Origin: Plasmodiophora brassicae
Lineage: Eukaryota > Endomyxa: Phytomyxea > Phytomyxea > Plasmodiophorida
DNA length: 64,000 bases
Direction of reading: 5' to 3'
Assembly (NCBI GenBank): GCA_036867785.1
Contig: CP145411.1
Location: forward strand, 620,001-684,000
Every line of letters begins with the position of its first letter. Position 1 is the stretch's first letter. Positions 1 through 9,573 of this stretch are shown here, piece after piece. Below the pieces are notes generated by a model, which saw only the letters and a program-made list of their open reading frames with translations, was not told the origin of the DNA and searched no databases. The position numbers and the translations under genes are program-made.

Positions 1-1068
1 CTGCACCGACGCCGAAGCCCACGCCAGCACCGACGCCTGCGCCAACGCCTGCACCGACCCCCGCTCCAACACCAGCGCCGACACCTGCACCAACTCCTCA
101 GCCGACGCCACAGCCCACACCGCAACCAACGTAGGATCCGCCTTCTCGTTCCAAATCGTTATATGCTAATAGCTGACACAGGCCGGCGCCGACGTACGCG
201 CCTCCCACAGTGCCGCCTCCTCCAGTCAAGCAGTGCAACGAATCTATTGTCGTAAGTGATGCTCTGTAATTCCATATCTCCTTCTCACTGTGCATTGCTT
301 ACTAGGTGCAACATCCTTGCTTCGAGAGCGAAGTCGTTCTTAAGAAGGTATAGAGTCTCACCGTCAGCTTGATGCATCCTTGTTCATGACATTGCTCTAC
401 AGGTTGTCACTGCCTGTCTGTGCGGTCAGCCGAAGGAGATGATCGACAGCGACCCGCTCTTCGGTGGATTCGTCGAGAACTGCGTTTACGACAAGTCATT
501 GGGCCCTGGCATGGAGAAGTCCGCATCGGTCAACATGATCGCTTACCTCAAGCACAAGACTATGCCTCCTGTGGTCACGTTGAACACTTCTGCCCCTGCG
601 ACGTCGGCCCCTGCAACATCGGCTCCTGCAACGTCGGCTCCTGCAACGTCGGCCCCTGCAACGTCGGCCCCTGGTCCTCAGACGTCGCCCTCTGTTCCGT
701 CGAACTTCTCGGTGACGGCCATCATGCAGCAGCATGTAACGGTGAAGGCTCTCGACATCCCTGCAGGGTCAGGTGTCACATACCAGCTGAAGTACGTGGT
801 GCCACTCGTAACGAGCGCTCCGCTCGTTCCCGCTCTGCAACCGCGCCCGATCAAGTTTACGGGTGCCGCCGCCAAGCCCATGCCGAGCTCGCCGACCACA
901 AGCTCGCCGTCCGAGAGCTCGTCGTCCTCGTCAGCCGATGGCTCCGGCGCCACCGACTCCAACGTCAACCTGGCCAGCAACGTCAAACCAGTAGGCGGCC
1001 ACACCATCACGGACGACCACCTCAAGGTCCGCTTCGACCTTGACGCGCCTATGATTGTCGTCTCGTAA
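1..1068 (+). CDS. 3' end of a Thr/Pro-rich, probably extracellular protein
   Basis: The 5' part lies outside the window. Visible exons are 3-130, 182-251, 306-347 and 403-1068; the three introns (51-55 nt) are GT-AG and in phase. The first exon encodes a run of alternating Thr/Ala/Gln-Pro dipeptides. It is followed by a Cys-containing segment (QCNES, HPCFESEV, TACLCGQPKE, ENCVYD) of about 70 residues, five tandem SAPAT repeats, a beta-rich stretch and a Ser-rich stretch. The stop is TAA at 1066. Pro/Thr linkers and spaced cysteines are typical of secreted or cell-surface proteins, but I recognise no named domain and see no transmembrane segment in the visible part. The function is unknown. 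Confidence 0.7.
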
Positions 1069-1206
1069 ACACCAGCAGCAGTAAAACGTCATTATCTGCT
1101 GCTGAGTGAAGCGACTGCCTAGCTGCTCTGCGTGCGTAGCGTTACACGACGGGCTGGTAACAGACCCGGCCGGCCCGGGTCCTGCCAGCTCACACTGCAA
1201 AACGGC

Positions 1207-4200
1207 ATGACGGGAGCTGTGCGCGACGATGTTGTCGAAGGCGGGGTTCGCCGCCACATCGACGGCGTTGTCGACGCCCGTGGGTACCCGGCGCCGCTGC
1301 TGCGAGCTCTAGAGCTGTCAAGGACATCGGCGTCTGGGCCGACTGACGTCACGGTCTCAGATGCCGGTGGAGCTTGCTTGTTCTGGCGGAAGAAATCCAA
1401 GGCGGAGATCCCCATCGTACGATGTGGTCCAGTGTGTTTCTGAGTTTCTGTTAAACCCTGCGTTCAGGAAGATGCAATTGATCCAATTTGGATCCGTCTG
1501 TGGGTCTTCCAAATAGTCGCTTTGATGGACTGGTGAGCGTGCTCGATCGTCTATTACGGATCAGTGCCCCTGAGGTTGACGCAGGTTCCACAGACGAAGC
1601 AATACCATGTCGTTTATTGTCCCGCCTAGCGCCATATTTCGTGGCCACCTTGCCAAAAGTCTTGTCGAGCGGCATAGCACTCGACTGACGATTACTACTG
1701 CTGTGCTCGAAACATTTGCAAGCGTATCGTCTAAGCTGGTCAGCTGGGACGATGACGAATGTCGGTATCGTACATCGCCGCGTTTTGGCTACGTATTTCA
1801 TTTATGGTTGTTGGCAGACGGAGCATATTCTGATTGGTCGGCGCCGGAGCAACTGTTAGGAAGCGGGACATCAACAGGGTTTACGGATCTGTGGAAACTG
1901 GGGTTTGCGATCACCTCTACCTGCGTAATGTGCAACTTACATTGGAAAGGTGCCTTTTGTACGAATTTCATGGTCGCGGCGCTCCGTTCGGTGACGGATC
2001 GCCTGGCGACAGATCCTCGTTCGCGCTATTGATAAGGCAGTTTTCGTAAGTTCCCTACGTCATCGGATGCGAAATTTGGTAACAGCTTCGCAGGACGCTC
2101 GGTACACCGACTCCCGACACCTGGCCTGGGGTTGAGGATCTCCCTGGTTACTCCTCGCGGTTGCCTCATTGGGAGGGGAAAAGAATGCAGAGCGTTACTG
2201 TCCCCGATCAGTGTGCTTTAGACCTTATCCAGGTACGTGAACTATGTCCAGTATGGGAAGGCCACCACTAACTTATGGTTGCATACAGAAACTCCTTGTC
2301 ATCACGCCAACAAAGCGGTTAACCGTCGGCGCTGTTCTTGCCCATTCGTACTTCGATGTTCTTCGTCAAACCCGTGACGGGAGTACAAATCTCTGCAACG
2401 ATGCTAAGCTCACGAATATGGTCATTATGACCCGGCTGCGAGCATCCTTTAAGCGTCAGTACCGCAACCTCGGCCGTGCGAGATGGAGGCGAGAAAAGCA
2501 GGCGAAGAAGCTTGCCAAGAATCGACGTCTGCTCCTAAGCTGGCTGATTGATCTAGCCGAAGAGTTGGCATATTGTTTCATGTCTCGAACTTCGATTATC
2601 TTACGTGAAGCTGTAGTGTCAAACTAGGCTGCACGCCTATGTTTACTTGCGCATATCTTTTCGACAGCCTAGGCGATGACAAGAGATCAAGCGACCCCCA
2701 ACTTGACGGTGAAACATGTTTGCTACTCTCAACCAAACTGTCAAGCCACTCGCCTCCGCTGACCATTGCCGATTTGTCGTCATACGCGTGCGATCGTCTG
2801 ACGTGTCAAGACATCCAGCAACGCGAAGTAGCAATCATCAACTCTTGTCGCTGCCATTTCCCTTACGTGACGCCTTTGAACTACCTGCGATATTTCCATG
2901 CGATTACATCGACGACTTGCTCCGTGTCCCGCGACCTATCCTTATACTTCTTGCAGCTGTCTATGGTTCAGTCGCATCTCTTGAATTACTGGCGCAATTG
3001 CTAACCGCTTTATCAGGTCGACGGGCCCGATCCGTTCGGCGACGATCCAGAACTGATTGCGCTTGCCATTATGTGTACCATTCGACAATTGTCTCAGCTT
3101 CCTTCTGACAGCATGGTATGTGCGCGACTGACTCTTGCCTCTTTCCTGGAACTGATGTTCAGAAGAGTGATGTTTTGGATCCGTACATCAAAGAGTACGA
3201 AGACTGTTCGCCCGGCCGGCTCACAGGCAGGTGTGAGGCACGACGATCGGGAAACGAGCAAAGCAGTTGTTCTATGCCCGATAGCTCAGCGATGATCGTC
3301 AAAGATCAATCGGTCGCGGTCTGCATATCACACCTCCTCAAGCTCCATGAACTTGCGCATTCCGATAGTGGGCGGTACGACCTTTATGCCGTGAAAGTAT
3401 GTCCCCCATCGCTCAGGGTAGGTTCGCATCCGACCTCTCATGCTCGTTGATTGCTCAGGCTCGGTTTCCCAATGTTTCGAGAGAGATAGCCACCCCAAGA
3501 TCTGCAATGCGTACGTGTGCACAATATTCATTGTGCTTGTCTTCAATAACTCTTGTCTCCAGCTATGTATGCGATACTGGCAGAAGTGGATCCTTTGGGG
3601 CAGTTGCCGACAGCGCTGATGGTTGAAGTGAGCCGCCCCTGGGCCAGAGTGCTTATTGTCGTGCGCCATCTCAAACTGAAAGTAGATATGCCGCATGCTG
3701 AGCCCAGTAGACCTTGCCAAAACGTCGCTAGTGTCACAGTCGTGGAAAGACTTATCGTTCAAGGCGTCGCTCTGGAAGCACGTTGATATTGGTTCGTGCA
3801 TTGCGTCTGAGGTTACCAATTCCTGATGCTGCAATATCACATAGGAGGGATCCATAATCATTTCATGAAGACGGTTAACAACAGCGGCCAATTTGGGGTC
3901 CTCGCAGCTCATCGATGCCCACTTCTCGAGTATTTATGTCTCTCTGAGACGGCAGTATCGGTCCCGTGTCTTTCGGCTGTGCTTAAATCGTGTCCCCGTG
4001 TCCATACTCTCATTCTGGAGAAGTGCACGTTTGTGGACGGTGCAGGCGAACTCCCAGGTCCTGCAGTTCCTTCCTGTTTTATGGCAGCCTCTAAATACTG
4101 ATTGTAGAGTTTAACCCGCATACCGCGATGAGACGGCTGGACCTCCGTCGCTTGAGGACAAACTCCTCTGTCATAGTCTTAGCTCTTCTCAGGGCGTGCT

Positions 4201-4881
4201 CGCGTTTGTTTCATTTGGATCTGAGCTCGACTGAATATGACCTATCTGACGCTGTCCTCGTCGCTCGTGCAAACGTAAAATCAATAGATCTCACTGCCTG
4301 CACCTGGGTAAATGATGACCTTGTTTCCCGTGAGATTATTCCCCTTCCAATCGCTGGTACTGCGTTCTGATTGTGAAGATGCAGGGATCAGTGGGCTTCG
4401 TTCATGCTACCTGGATATGTGTCGGTATGTCTCCGATCTTGGTATCATCCCCCTCGTGACGGCATCCGAATCACTTCTGGAGCTCGAGTTATGCTACATG
4501 CCGCGCCTGACCGATCGCTCGCTCCTCGCCCTTTCTCGATCGTGCTTGCAGTTGCAAACGTTGGAACTGTCGTTCGGGAACTTCTCGGACGAAGCTATTG
4601 CGACGATTGCCTCCTTGTCCCAGCTGAGAAAGCTTGCCCTGTGCCGCATATCAAGTATCACAGACTCATCAGTCACCCGGATAGCCCAAGGTTGCACGCT
4701 GCTGCAGGACCTTAATCTTCGGATGTGTGAGGGCGTTACGAGTGTATCGTTGTTCGCCATCCTGGGCCATTGTCATCGACTTCAGCAACTGCACGTGTTC
4801 ACCTGCCCGGACGAGTTGGCTGACAAATTTCGTCAACGCAACGTCATTGTAGTAACGCGCAAGTACTATGAATACCAATAA
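1207..4881 (+). CDS. CDK-like pseudokinase - cyclin - F-box - LRR fusion protein
   Basis: Exons: 1207-1416, 1468-1532, 1585-1658, 1723-1764, 1818-1902, 1950-2045, 2094-2232, 2289-2574, 2628-2965, 3017-3115, 3163-3396, 3459-3510, 3563-3627, 3686-3791, 3845-4057, 4108-4329, 4379-4881. They total 2829 nt, 942 residues in one frame. Residues 1-265 align with CDK: a GYPAPLLRALEL helix at the PSTAIRE position, SAPEQLLG, TDLWKLG, TLGTPTPDTWPGV and ITPTKRLTVGAVLAHSYF. Catalytic positions look lost: the VAIK Lys aligns with Arg, the alpha-C Glu with Ala, and HRD and DFG are not recognisable. Exon 8 runs uninterrupted from the kinase end into the cyclin box (NRRLLLSWLIDLAEEL, residues about 315-570); the CDK-contacting Lys and Glu appear kept. 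An F-box (LPTALMVEICRMLSPVDLAK, about 585-630) and LRRs of FBXL type follow. The 5' end is uncertain: this ATG starts inside the glycine loop, and the open frame extends upstream with no other ATG. Least certain is the 3511-3562 splice joining cyclin to F-box. If it is not used, the cyclin frame runs to 3626 and overlaps an F-box gene starting at 3565. Confidence 0.7.
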
Positions 4882-4919
4882 CGGCCGCATATATTGTCAG
4901 ATTTCGCGAGGTTTCGTAA

Positions 4920-5903
4920 TCAGTAGTAGCCGTCGTCATCGTCGACATCACTGCTGTGCCAGAGGGTGGACGTCAGTACTGATATGTCGCGTTCGTCCAG
5001 AGACTCCAGGAGCAGACTCAGCATTTCCAGAGCCTGGTCCAGCTGATCCCTGGTTCGCCGACTGCGAAGCCGGTGACGCGTGGGTGGCTTCGTATGCTTA
5101 TACATGCAATGCGTTTGCGCTCGGCACTCGCCACCACCTCTCTCATACTTGCACGGTATCATCTTCAACTTCTCGACGTATCGGTCAATCAGCTCCCGTT
5201 TCGCATCACCCGTCACATAAAACATCGACGGAATCACAAACGGTGACGTAGTCCGACACAGAGGGCACTGGCGATACAGTCCGGTCCCCTCTCTGCGGTC
5301 CGGATCACGAGTCGATCTCCACTTCCGAATACAGTCGAGACCTGCAACGCCGCTTGAGAAACAGCGAACGAGAACCTATATGACGAGCTTACAGAAAATA
5401 TGATCGCAGTGGGTGAGGAGGCCGATTCGCTGATGCGCGATAGTGTCGAAGCAGATTGCGCATTCTAAAGAGACAGAGGTGGCAGCCGGGGGCCCATTAC
5501 AGGTGGAGACATGCTGCTCGGCAGCAGCCGTGTTAAATGGATGCAAGGCAGGCAGGAAACAGATTGGGCACATCTCGCCATGAACGCGTTTGCATTGCTG
5601 TCCAAACGAGCATTGTCCAGCGAGCTGAAATTGGCGATCAAAACCATGAGTTAACAGGACCATCAAGGTCGAGGGCATACGAACATTGAATGGACAAATC
5701 TCGGCCTGTCGAGCATCATGTTTGAATGGGCATGCGTCCCCATTGCGGCACTTGCCTGCGAATCGACACAGCATGGCGAACGGGCGATGCTGCGCACGGC
5801 GACGACGGCGGTCCGATGCCGCACTTCGACGCTCGTCGTCCCCGAATAGCGACGGACTATTCCGACGGTCAGCTCGGCGCCCACTTGGCCCTTGCCGCTG
5901 CAT
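4920..5903 (-). CDS. MKRN: Makorin-type RING E3 ubiquitin ligase
   Basis: Three exons, 5903-5685, 5624-5393 and 5341-4920, give 290 residues; the introns are 60 and 51 nt. In order: an Arg/Ser-rich N-terminus; a C3H zinc finger (CRFAGKCRNGDACPFKH); a second C3H formed across intron 1 (CPFN + LAGQCSFGQQCKRVH); the makorin-specific Cys-His motif (CPICFLPALHPF then EQHVSTC); a C3HC4 RING (CAICFDTI, THCDHIFC, LDCIRKW, CPLCR) whose third pair is created by splicing intron 2; and a final C3H (CKYERGGGECRAQTHCMYKH). This order is diagnostic of makorins, which ubiquitylate targets and bind RNA. The C-terminus is acidic (DVDDDDGYY). An in-frame GTG lies 15 nt upstream of the ATG chosen. Confident. Confidence 0.93.
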
Positions 5904-6058
5904 TCCGCCGGGACGCACTCCGCAACGCCGTGCCGTGCCGCCGGTAGACGATTTGTCAAGTTGCAGATCAAACCACCTCCGGCTGGTAGTTTACGCTGAT
6001 CAACCCAACCCCCTTGGTTCGAGAAGGCATTCCTCGGGTGGCCCCTTGCGAGCCATTA

Positions 6059-6352
6059 TCATAATACAGCACCCCCGGACAACGTATACTTAGCACCATT
6101 CCATACTGTGGCGAAGCAACAGGTGCTGATGACGGGCCGACAAGCGATACGGCGAAGGGCGGACGCGTGAGATCGGACATGGAGCATTTCATTGTACCGA
6201 TAACAAACGTGTAGTGATACCTGGTATCCGTCAAGTAGTATGGCCCAGGCGACCACCGTTCCGTTGAGATCGATGGTAGGCGTCGCTGAGTGAGGTCTGC
6301 ACTCAACGCCTTGTAATCTTCCCAGAGTTCGCGCATACTTACCACATAGCAT
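6059..6352 (-). CDS. Small hypothetical protein, three-exon model
   Basis: Exons 6352-6343, 6296-6198 and 6105-6059 give 51 residues. The first intron begins with a consensus GTAAGT immediately after a ten-base first exon; the second is 92 nt. The spliced C-terminus is beta-like and aromatic (DTRYHYTFVIVWNGAKYTL). An unspliced alternative of 122 residues (6336-5968) starts with an ATG inside the first intron's donor region and is less likely. I recognise no family. The tiny first exon and the nearness to makorin leave open that this is an isolated remnant or non-coding. Confidence 0.35.
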   Translation of the reverse strand: MLCGKYARTLGRLQGVECRPHSATPTIDLNGTVVAWAILLDGYQVSLHVCYRYNEMLHVRSHASALRRIACRPVISTCCFATVWNGAKYTLSGGAVL

Positions 6353-6805
6353 ACGTCACCCGTATCTAGAATGCGTCACCGTTCTAGAACGCGGCCGGTG
6401 ATGGGTCCGGTGCGGCCTCCAGATCCTTGCACACGTTCTTAAAGGGCAGTGCGTCGGAGATACAGGCCGTGCGGGTCCATATCCTGGTGGTTTGGCAGCG
6501 CGCCTTCAAACGATTCGGCGGCACGGTACGGTACGCACGACCGCGGTCGCGTGGCAGAACATTCCGCCGAATCCATTATCGGGTGTGTGACGTGGGAGCA
6601 GTGCCGCGCGCCACTGTACGCGAGCTAAGATTAGGTCACCCAGTCAGTGTGTTAACACGTTCCCCGAGGGCGCGACACGATTCTACTGATCGGGTGCGGT
6701 GCGGCGGAGGTCACGAAGCTAAATCGATTCACGACGGTGTCAGCGTGCGAGGGTGACGCGGAAGCATGGGGCGCGTCTAAGCATGTGGGAGCGACAAGCG
6801 TCGCC
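6353..6805. other. Intergenic, divergent promoter region
   Basis: This separates the small minus-strand gene from the kinase on the plus strand. An open frame runs over 6427-6756 on the plus strand, but it shows no recognisable domain and I do not call it. It is presumably a shared promoter and 5' leader. Confidence 0.4.
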
Positions 6806-7861
6806 ATGGGCGGTCTCGAGGTGACGATCATGGTCGGTGCGACCGATCTCGTTGTGATCAGCGCGCGCGTCAAGCCGGCGGCTAAGTCGGCGACGCTCGT
6901 CGACCATCTCATTGCAAGCGGTGCGCTTTCCGCCTGTATGGCGCCTCTGTCGCCCGCCAAGTTCCATGGCCGTCGCATCGATGGCTCGGAGGCTGGGCTG
7001 TCTGGCGCTTACGCCCTGAACACATCCGTCAACTGCGATTGCGATCCTGAATGGGTATTCAAGCCGCGAAGCGAGGAGGCGCAGAAAGCGGGCCAAGCGT
7101 TGAAGTCAGGCGCGGCTCGTGGGGAATCCTGTTCGAAAGAAGTTGCCGCATTCCTCGTGGATCATGGTGGATTCGCTGGCGTCCCAGAGACGCGTGCCCT
7201 GGTTGCGGATGTCCAGCTCCCTGATCGGCATATGAAGGAGTTCGGCAGCCTGCAACGGTACGTCGACCATGAAGGTTCCTGTGAGGAGTTCGGCACGGGC
7301 CTGTTCGACGCTGATAACATTCATCGCATCGGCCTGCTCGACCTGCGCATCGCCAACATGGACAGGCATGAAGGAAACCTGCTGTTGTCGCGTGAAGTAG
7401 GCGGCCTCCATCGGCTGATTCCGATCGATCACGGCTATTGCCTGCCCAGCTGGCGGCAGCTCGACGACATCTATTTCTGCTGGTCATCGTGGCGTCAAGC
7501 GTCGGTGCCGTTCTCAGAAGAGACCCGGTGCTATGTCGCGTCTTTGCAGCCGATTAGGGACATTCCCGTTCTGATTGCGGCCGGCGTCCAGCACGAAAGC
7601 ATCGTCACCTACGTGCTGTGCTCGTTCTTTGTGCAGCAAGCCGTCGCTCAAGGTCGTACACTTGCACAGATCGCTGATGCTATGCAGCGCAAGGACGCGC
7701 ATGTGGAATCGGATTTCGAGCTTCTTGTTCGAGAGGCAGCTGCGCGTACAGGTTTCGACAAGGTGCATCTGACGTCAACTTCTCACTGGGGTCTACCCAT
7801 TGTGGCATCGTTCCTGAAGGCGTTCCTGTCTTTGGCCCACGGATTGCTGTCCCCGAAGTGA
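6806..7861 (+). CDS. PI3/PI4-kinase-family protein, PI4K-gamma-like
   Basis: A single exon of 351 residues. The first 75 residues could be a divergent ubiquitin-like region. The rest matches the type II PI4-kinase-like (plant PI4K-gamma) fold: a Lys-containing strand (EWVFKPRSEEAQ) after a Cys-rich loop, EVAAFLVDHGGFAGVPETRAL, EFGTGLFDADNIHRIGLLDL, the catalytic loop RIANMDRHEGNLLL and the metal-binding IPIDHGYCLP. The Asp/Arg/His/Asn of DRHEGN and the Asp of IDHG are present, so it may be catalytically competent. Related proteins are often protein kinases rather than lipid kinases, so the substrate is unknown. The frame stays open upstream to 6737 with only a GTG; I chose the first ATG. Confidence 0.85.
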   Translation: MGGLEVTIMVGATDLVVISARVKPAAKSATLVDHLIASGALSACMAPLSPAKFHGRRIDGSEAGLSGAYALNTSVNCDCDPEWVFKPRSEEAQKAGQALKSGAARGESCSKEVAAFLVDHGGFAGVPETRALVADVQLPDRHMKEFGSLQRYVDHEGSCEEFGTGLFDADNIHRIGLLDLRIANMDRHEGNLLLSREVGGLHRLIPIDHGYCLPSWRQLDDIYFCWSSWRQASVPFSEETRCYVASLQPIRDIPVLIAAGVQHESIVTYVLCSFFVQQAVAQGRTLAQIADAMQRKDAHVESDFELLVREAAARTGFDKVHLTSTSHWGLPIVASFLKAFLSLAHGLLSPK

Positions 7862-8067
7862 TGTGCGCTCTCAGACCTTCCCGTTCACCTACTTCTATAA
7901 ACAGTCTGTCGTGTGACCCACTGACACTTCATCCTTCAAGTTGAGACGTAGCCGTATTTGTTCGAGACACGTGGTGACCTGAGCGGTGAACAGACCGTAA
8001 AAGCAGGTGTTTATTGTTGGGATACCGTCACACGTGGGCGACCATTCGCTAGAGGAAAAGGAAGGTT

Positions 8068-8775
8068 TCACGGCCCGGTGCATGTCTGCGTCTTCTGTGA
8101 CAGGATAATGGCAACGATGAGACCGTATAGGCCCAGCGCTTCGGCGAAGATCAGGATCAGGATCATCGACACGTACAGACGGGGTTGCTACAGATGTCAT
8201 TTAGACGCGCAGTTGGCTACCTGGATGATAGCATACCTGTCCGTTCGCTCGAACACCTGCGTCGCCAACAACGCCGATAGCGAGGCCAGCAGCCAGCGAC
8301 GAGAGGCCACATGACAGTCCGGACGCCAGATGAGCGAAACCAGTGTACAGCGAGTACCCAGACGTCGTCACTACAACCATCAATGTCAGAACGAAAGTTG
8401 CCGTTAAAACTTGTCTACGACATTACCATTCTGGATCAGGATCACACCAACGATGAGGCCGTAAATTCCTTCGACGAGTTTCAGAGCTGGGGACGAGCCA
8501 CGTCACTGCTATTCTTACCCAGGATACCAGCCATGATAATTGGGATGATGTTACGAATAACCATGTGAGGATTCATGACACCCATGGAAGATAACCCAAC
8601 GCCACTCTTTGCCGTCCCGTACGCGGACCCGAGATCTTCAAACGACGTTCAGATGGAATGCAAGGACGGGCTTACGCAAAACCGTACTCGAGAATACCAG
8701 CGCAGCCGTTACGCCCATGAACCCGAAGAACGGCGCTGCCTCATTACAGGTCGGTGCAAGCATGACGGACAGCAT
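8068..8775 (-). CDS. ATP6V0C: V-type H+-ATPase 16-kDa proteolipid, subunit c
   Basis: Five exons, 8775-8688, 8635-8519, 8468-8427, 8370-8237 and 8187-8068, give 166 residues (162 if the ATG at 8763 is used). This is the usual length for the duplicated four-helix proteolipid. Helix motifs in order: [86 protein letters not shown] and [20 protein letters not shown]. The last holds the proton-carrying Glu ([10 protein letters not shown]). It forms the c-ring that moves protons into vacuoles and endosomes. Introns of 49-53 nt fall between or within helices. It converges with the kinase gene, whose stop is about 200 bp away. Confidence 0.96.
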
Positions 8776-9573
8776 CGTGACCGTCGACCTCTCGATGACA
8801 CGCGCCAACGACACGCAAAAACCCGTTCTGACAAAGTCGGGAACGTATTACCAAAAAAGGTCGCCTTGGCAACCGAGCCACGAGCCCACGACCACGACCC
8901 ACGAGCCCACGACCACGACCGAGCGGCCAGCATACGGGCGTGGAGTTTGTTCGCCCATCGACTCTTTATAGGAGTGCACTGTCCCGATCAGGGGCGTCCA
9001 AACCTCAATGCGCCTGCGTGCCTCATAGTTAGCCACTACCACGTGCTGTCGCAGATGAGGTGAACGAAAACGTGAGCAGTCAGCGGGGCCAGAACGTTCG
9101 TCCCTGAAGGGCAGCCATGTAAAGGAGGGATATATTGTCAGCAGCATCTCGTTCCCTACAACGATCAGCGTGCTGCTGAGTTTCGGATGAGTCGGTTCCA
9201 ATCAACTCGCCGGGCCCCGACGTTGTAGACGTCTTCCATTTGGCATTTACGCACGATGCGGAGCCCTTGGAGGCGAAGCAGGGTAACTAAAGGGAAACCG
9301 GCAGCACCTGCGCCGCAGACGCCAACTACTAGCACTTCCGCAACGATTGTCATGATGACATACGGACGAGTGGAGGCGCTCCTGACCAGTGACCAGCCAC
9401 GTCCTTGTGACTTCGTACCGTTGCGCGAAGTCGACTGGGTCAGCTCCGGTCTGGGATTATGCTGACAGGGACCAGCCGCCTGTTGGATGACGATTCTATA
9501 GAATGATAGGCCGTCTATATGGACCGACGCCCTAACACTTCTGCACCAGGTCCGTACGGCATCCGCCACGGCG
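8776..9573. other. Upstream region of ATP6V0C with weak ORFs and a 21-bp tandem repeat
   Basis: No gene is supported here. A 21-bp unit (starting CGAGCCCACGACCACGAC) is present twice in tandem at 8881-8922. On the minus strand there is a TATAAAG box near 8970, about 190 bp upstream of the V-ATPase start codon, which could be its promoter. A minus-strand ORF (9353-9165) starts with a hydrophobic segment (EVLVVGVCGAGAAGFPLV) and holds a GTAAAT donor, so it could be the first exon of a small spliced gene. I could not close a model. Confidence 0.35.

Noticed and set aside
420-1043. Plus-strand frame of 207 codons overlapping the first gene.
   Set aside because: It is a frame shadow of the SAPAT repeat region; only the chosen frame connects to the upstream exons.
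1119-1415. Minus-strand ORF of 98 codons opposite the kinase start.
   Set aside because: The plus strand carries the glycine-loop-like and PSTAIRE-like segments in frame with the rest of the kinase.
3563-3786. An alternative C-terminus of the cyclin reading through 3786.
   Set aside because: The F-box alignment requires splicing at 3628-3685; the unspliced tail has no similarity to anything.
3328-3912. A 194-codon open frame on the minus strand.
   Set aside because: It is antisense to cyclin and F-box exons that form conserved domains on the plus strand; its translation has no domain.
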